In this document: piece by piece, positions 60,792-64,000 of the stretch | Layout of the letters: every line of letters starts with the position of its first letter | Position numbering within the stretch: the stretch's first letter is position 1 | NCBI GenBank assembly: GCA_904420205.1 | Contig: CAJFUN010000019.1 | Coordinates: 30,687 to 94,686 of the forward strand | Reading direction: 5' to 3' | Source: Candidatus Parachristensenella avicola | GTDB taxonomy: Bacteria > Bacillota > Clostridia > Christensenellales > UMGS416 | Length of the DNA: 64,000 nt | Made by a program: the position numbers and the translations under genes | The notes under the pieces: generated by a model | The model's database searches: none | Seen by the model: only the letters and a program-made list of their open reading frames with translations | What the model was told of the DNA's origin: nothing

Positions 60792-62189
60792 TTAGAATTC
60801 GGCGTTATGTACTGTGCGGGGGAAGGATTGCACGTCGCGGATGTTGGCCATGCCGGTTAGATACATGATCGCCCGCTCAAATCCTAGGCCATAGCCGGCG
60901 TGGCGCACTGTGCCATAGCGGCGCAGATCCAAATACCACTGGTAATCCTGCATATTCATACCGAGCTCCTGCATGCGGCCTTCCAATAAATCCAGTCGCT
61001 CCTCACGCTGGCTGCCGCCAATGATCTCCCCGATTCCGGGTACCAGCAGGTCAGTAGCGGCTACGGTCTTGCCGTCATCGTTGAGCCGCATATAGAAAGC
61101 TTTGATTTCCTTTGGGTAGTCGGTGACGAATACCGGGCGCTTGAATACCTCCTCGGTTAGATAACGTTCATGCTCGGTCTGCATATCCATGCCCCAGAAA
61201 ACCGGGTATTCAAAGCTGCGGTTCGCTTTTTCCAGCAGCTTCACCGCCTCCGTATAGCTGACGCGGCCAAAGTCGCTGGTGGCGACATGCTCCAGCCGCT
61301 CCAGCAGGCCCTTATCGACGAACTGATTAAAGAAGGCCATCTCATCCGGCGCGTGTTCGGCCACATATTGAATGATGTATTTCATCATATCCGTGGCCAC
61401 ATCCATATCATCCTCCAGATCGGCAAAGGCCATTTCCGGCTCGATCATCCAGAACTCGGCGGCGTGCTTCACGGTGTTGGAGTTTTCGGCGCGGAAGGTG
61501 GGGCCGAAGGTATAAATATCCCGGAAGGCGCAGGCATGGGTTTCCCCGTTAAGCTGGCCGGATACCGTAAGGGATACCGGCTTGTCGAAAAAATCCTTGC
61601 CAAAATCCACTGCGCCGTCTGGGGTTAAGGGTGGGTTCTTCGCGTCTAGCGTGGTGACGCGGAACATCTCACCGGCGCCTTCACAGTCGCTGGTGGTGAT
61701 GATGGGCGTGTGTACATAGACAAAGTTGCGCTCTTGGAAGAAGCGATGGATGGCATAGGCGGTTAGGGATCGCACCCGCAGCACCGCTTGGAAGGTGTTG
61801 GTGCGAGGGCGCAGATGGGCCTGGGTGCGGAGGTATTCCAGCGAATGACGCTTTTTTTGCATGGGGTAAGAAGGATCGCTTTCTCCTTCTACCTCGCCAT
61901 GCGTCGCCTTGATTTCAAAAGGCTGCTTGGCTTGGGGCGTCAGCACTACGGTGCCCGTCACGATGACGGATGCGCCCACGTTTTGCGCGCATAGCAGCTC
62001 GTACTGGGGAAGGGACTCCCGCTCCAGCACCACCTGTACGGTGCCGAAACAGCTGCCGTCGGACAACTCCATAAACGCAAAGTTGCGGCTTTCACGGATC
62101 GTTCTTACCCAACCGGCTATGGTCACCTGCTGTCCGTCCAGCTGGCCGGCTTTTTCCTTCAGCTCTCTGAGCTTTATCGTGCGGATCAT
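60792..62189 (-). CDS. asnS: Asparagine-tRNA ligase
   Basis: 465 aa class II synthetase that loads asparagine onto tRNA-Asn. An N-terminal OB-fold ([20 protein letters not shown]) precedes the catalytic core: motif 2 [20 protein letters not shown] and motif 3 [20 protein letters not shown] are as in AsnRS (not AspRS). Full length; no T-box leader could be recognised in the 190 bases upstream. Confidence 0.97.
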   Translation of the reverse strand: MIRTIKLRELKEKAGQLDGQQVTIAGWVRTIRESRNFAFMELSDGSCFGTVQVVLERESLPQYELLCAQNVGASVIVTGTVVLTPQAKQPFEIKATHGEVEGESDPSYPMQKKRHSLEYLRTQAHLRPRTNTFQAVLRVRSLTAYAIHRFFQERNFVYVHTPIITTSDCEGAGEMFRVTTLDAKNPPLTPDGAVDFGKDFFDKPVSLTVSGQLNGETHACAFRDIYTFGPTFRAENSNTVKHAAEFWMIEPEMAFADLEDDMDVATDMMKYIIQYVAEHAPDEMAFFNQFVDKGLLERLEHVATSDFGRVSYTEAVKLLEKANRSFEYPVFWGMDMQTEHERYLTEEVFKRPVFVTDYPKEIKAFYMRLNDDGKTVAATDLLVPGIGEIIGGSQREERLDLLEGRMQELGMNMQDYQWYLDLRRYGTVRHAGYGLGFERAIMYLTGMANIRDVQSFPRTVHNAEF

Positions 62190-62381
62190 CGTTCATGCTC
62201 CCTTCTTGTTGGACAAAACTTCATTAAACGGTATTATACCCGAATTATCCGCTGCAAACAAGTAGCCGCTCGAGCGCGGATTGCCGGTTTATGCGCAAAC
62301 AAAACGTCATCCGGGCATACGGGGCTTTTTTCTGGGGTAACCTGGGATATAATAAAAAAAAGCTTCAATGAGGTGATGAGC

Positions 62382-63074
62382 GTGCCCTTTTTTGGATATT
62401 ATATGGATCCTACTTGGCTGATCCTTCTGCCGGCCGTCCTCCTTTCAGCCTGGGCCCAATGGCAGGTATCGGCCAACTTTAACAAGTATGCCCGAACCCT
62501 TTCGGCGGGGGGATGGACGGCGGCGGCCATGGCCCGGCGCATGCTGGACAGCCATGGGCTTTCCTCCGTGCAGGTGGTTGAAACCAAGGGGAACCTAACG
62601 GATCACTATGACCCCAAACGTAAGGTGTTGGCCCTTTCCGAGTCGGTCTACGGCTATTCATCGCTGGCGGCGCTGGGCGTCGCAGCCCATGAGGTGGGCC
62701 ATGCCGTGCAGCATGCCCAAGGCTACAAGCCCATCGCGTGGCGCAGCGCATTGGTACCGATTACCAAGCTGGGTTCGACGCTATCCTGGCCGCTGCTTCT
62801 GGCGGGGCTTATTTTCTCTTTCCGGCCGTTGGTTACAGCGGGCATCGTCCTTTTCTCTTTGGTGGTGCTTTTCCAGCTGGTGACCTTACCGGTGGAATTT
62901 AACGCCAGCGCCCGCGCGCTGAATATGTTAGAAAGCGACGGCTATTTGCAGCGTGAGGAAATCGGCGGCGCAAAGGCTGTGCTGCGGGCTGCCGCGCTGA
63001 CTTACTTGGCTTCCGCCCTGATGGCGGTGCTGCAGCTGGTCAGGCTGCTGGCAATCTCCCGGAACCGGGATTAA
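62382..63074 (+). CDS. YugP-type membrane zinc metallopeptidase
   Basis: 230 aa from the GTG at 62382, chosen because GAGGTGAT (62370-62377), fully complementary to the 16S 3' end, lies at correct distance; starts at 62373 or 62376 fall inside that site. The zinc motif AAHEVGHAVQH (HEXXH) is complete, and the later VEFNASARAL supplies the third ligand pattern. One membrane segment at the start and two or more in the second half. The TATAAT at 62348-62353 may be its -10. Substrate unknown. Confidence 0.92.
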   Translation: MPFFGYYMDPTWLILLPAVLLSAWAQWQVSANFNKYARTLSAGGWTAAAMARRMLDSHGLSSVQVVETKGNLTDHYDPKRKVLALSESVYGYSSLAALGVAAHEVGHAVQHAQGYKPIAWRSALVPITKLGSTLSWPLLLAGLIFSFRPLVTAGIVLFSLVVLFQLVTLPVEFNASARALNMLESDGYLQREEIGGAKAVLRAAALTYLASALMAVLQLVRLLAISRNRD

Positions 63075-63083
63075 CCGATAGAA

Positions 63084-63114
63084 CAAAGGGGAGCGGATGA
63101 GCCGCTCCCCTTTG
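63084..63114. terminator. Bidirectional terminator
   Basis: A perfect 13-bp stem (63084-63096 with 63102-63114) with a five-base loop between converging genes. T-run is short. Confidence 0.8.
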
Positions 63115-63119
63115 CCGCA

Positions 63120-63392
63120 TTAGGCATGCGGTTTAGGATCGTTTCGGTCCGGGTCCATTTCGTCGGGGGTGGGTTTGGCGCCCAGCATCCGGGTAGGATT
63201 GGTCCATAGCTGGTTAAAAGCTGCAGCGCCGACCTCATTTTCCGGCAGCGCCGCGGGCGCTATCCCCGTCATCTCCATGGAGGAGATGGTACCGTTGTCC
63301 AGAAGATCAATTTCAAAATCGTCCCGCTGCCGAGGCGTCGGATGATCCGGGAGACGAACCTTTTCCGCTCCGTCCCGCTTTTCCTTGCCCAT
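63120..63392 (-). CDS. Small protein, unrecognised
   Basis: 90 aa, mostly polar with many Pro and Asp (PDHPTPRQRDDFEIDLLDNG, then ending in DPDRNDPKPHA). No signal peptide or membrane segment. The ATG overlaps the stop of the DUF1540 gene as TAATG, so translation is coupled and the two products probably work together. No family recognised. Confidence 0.72.
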   Translation of the reverse strand: MGKEKRDGAEKVRLPDHPTPRQRDDFEIDLLDNGTISSMEMTGIAPAALPENEVGAAAFNQLWTNPTRMLGAKPTPDEMDPDRNDPKPHA

Positions 63393-63568
63393 TACTTCGC
63401 CTCGTAGTTAGAGCACATGCTTTCGCGGCCCTTCTCGCCGGTGTGGCAGTGGGGGCAGGGAGATACTTTGATAGCGGTCAGGCCGCAGCTGCCTTCACGG
63501 TCGTTGTGGGAGCAGCTTACGACGTCGCAGTGGATGCATTGGTTGTGTTCATGGTTCAGATGGCTCAT
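63392..63568 (-). CDS. DUF1540 Cys-rich small protein
   Basis: 58 aa. The order of residues (MSHLNHEHNQCIHCDVVSCS, then HNDREGSCGLTAIKV, CPHCH and MCSNYEAK) gives seven Cys and several His, the DUF1540 pattern, likely binding zinc or another metal. It follows a perfect AAAGGAGGT site at 63574-63582. The family is frequent in spore-forming Clostridia; its role is not known. Confidence 0.9.
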   Translation of the reverse strand: MSHLNHEHNQCIHCDVVSCSHNDREGSCGLTAIKVSPCPHCHTGEKGRESMCSNYEAK

Positions 63569-63661
63569 GATCGTTACCTCCTTTTTGGGTTCATCGATAT
63601 TGTGTCACCTGCGCCGCTTTTTCACGCCCGCCAGTTTTTTCAAATCAAAGCCAAAACATAC

Positions 63662-63690
63662 TTGCAATCTGAATCAGAGTATGCTATAAT
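63662..63690 (+). promoter_or_regulatory. tRNA-Ala promoter
   Basis: TTGCAA at 63662-63667, 17 bases, TATAAT at 63685-63690 with TGC before it (extended -10). Transcription would begin about 12 bases before the tRNA. Confidence 0.72.
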
Positions 63691-63708
63691 TTCAATCGTT
63701 CCGCTTGT

Positions 63709-63784
63709 GGGGGTATGGCTCAGTTGGTAGAGCGTCGCGTTCGCAATGCGAAGGTCAGGGGTTCGAATCCCCTTACCTCCACCA
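63709..63784 (+). tRNA. tRNA-Ala (anticodon CGC), CCA encoded
   Basis: 76 bases fold as a full cloverleaf. The acceptor stem (GGGGGTA with TACCTCC) contains the G3-U70 pair that marks alanine tRNAs. The D arm, anticodon arm (TCGCG stem with loop TTCGCAA, anticodon CGC reading GCG), variable loop and T arm (GGGG-TTCGAAT-CCCC) are all regular. The gene carries its own CCA end. A phage-type integrase end lies just downstream. Confidence 0.93.
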
Positions 63785-63787
63785 GAC

Positions 63788-63812
63788 AAAAGCCCTGGTT
63801 TCAGGGCTTTTT
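63788..63812. terminator. Terminator of the tRNA gene
   Basis: A nine-bp stem (63789-63797 with 63802-63810) followed by a T-rich stretch with one C. Confidence 0.85.
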
Positions 63813-63861
63813 CTTTTTGTCTTACCCACTTTTTACCCAATTTGCGCCAAGCGTCGCCAGA

Positions 63862-64000
63862 TCATTTAATTAGTTCCCCGATTAGTCCTGTCGATACGTC
63901 TGCAACTGCACGTCGGCCCGAATCGTAGACATCAGCGTATTGATGGCGTGTGAAATCTGCGCTTCGGTGCCCCAAAGCCTCGGCAATGGCCGGATCACTA
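63862..64000 (-). CDS. Tyrosine recombinase (integrase), C-terminal end only
   Basis: The last 45 codons are visible, ending at TGA 63864-63862; the gene continues beyond the window. The sequence has ALGHRSADFT, the box II LGH motif of tyrosine recombinases, followed ten residues on by QYADVY with the catalytic Tyr position. The remainder (TGLIGELIK) is a normal short tail. Its 3' end faces a tRNA gene 78 bases away, a typical place for the integrase of a phage or integrative element. Confidence 0.82.
   Translation of the reverse strand, partial: SDPAIAEALGHRSADFTRHQYADVYDSGRRAVADVSTGLIGELIK

Noticed and set aside
62190..62372. T-box leader before asnS
   Set aside because: No specifier loop, no T-box sequence (UGGN'ACC) and no terminator pair could be found in this stretch.

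Overview
This window looks like a chromosomal segment of a fairly GC-rich, endospore-forming member of the Clostridia. The lineage rests on spoIVA, an AddAB recombination nuclease pair, PlsY, BceRSAB-type peptide sensing, a DUF1540 protein, strong AGGAGG-type ribosome binding sites and many rho-independent terminators. A Christensenellales-like host is possible, but that is inference; the sequence does not name the species.

Layout. 1-3.4 kb: a housekeeping run (DUF512 radical SAM-like protein, der, plsY). 3.5-7.5 kb: an accessory islet, visibly poorer in GC, with a toxin-antitoxin pair, two paralogous HTH regulators flanking a membrane/secreted protein pair, and an orphan gene. 7.6-17.5 kb: spoIVA, a SIS-domain protein, two sugar-related genes (DUF4432 and a cupin-like protein), a NatAB-type ABC transporter, a decayed recQ remnant, a small P-loop kinase and a barrel-type hydrolase-like protein. 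17.6-24.9 kb: addB, addA and a GNAT gene, overlapping end to end. 24.9-27.9 kb: a three-gene operon of two proteins made mostly of a Gly-x-Val/Ile-x repeat with a DUF2089 regulator between them, driven by a perfect consensus promoter that overlaps the preceding terminator. 28-34.8 kb: MerR, YjbQ, DUF503, NUDIX and kinase genes running into a BceRSAB-like module whose permease is broken by an 11-bp tandem duplication.

34.8-47.5 kb: a PH-domain protein, cysK, a frameshifted phosphotransferase, a solute-binding lipoprotein, a Tet(M)-like translation GTPase, small acetyltransferase and effector-binding genes, a radical SAM/SPASM enzyme overlapping an MDR dehydrogenase, a MATE exporter and a metallo-beta-lactamase-fold protein. 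47.6-52.9 kb: an Agr/LytTR two-component pair with a two-subunit ABC exporter. 52.9-58.1 kb: a complete livKHMGF branched-chain amino acid-type importer, probably headed by a small membrane protein. 58.2-63.6 kb: a flavodiiron protein, a phosphotransferase, asnS, a YugP-type zinc peptidase, and two overlapping small genes (DUF1540 plus an orphan).

The window ends at tRNA-Ala(CGC), followed at once by the C-terminal end of a tyrosine recombinase on the other strand. This is the usual picture of an integrated element that begins at a tRNA gene and continues beyond base 64000.

The most unusual items are the Gly-x-Val-x repeat operon, the 11-bp duplication in the bceB-like gene, the recQ remnant, the HTH-flanked islet, and the integrase/tRNA junction.
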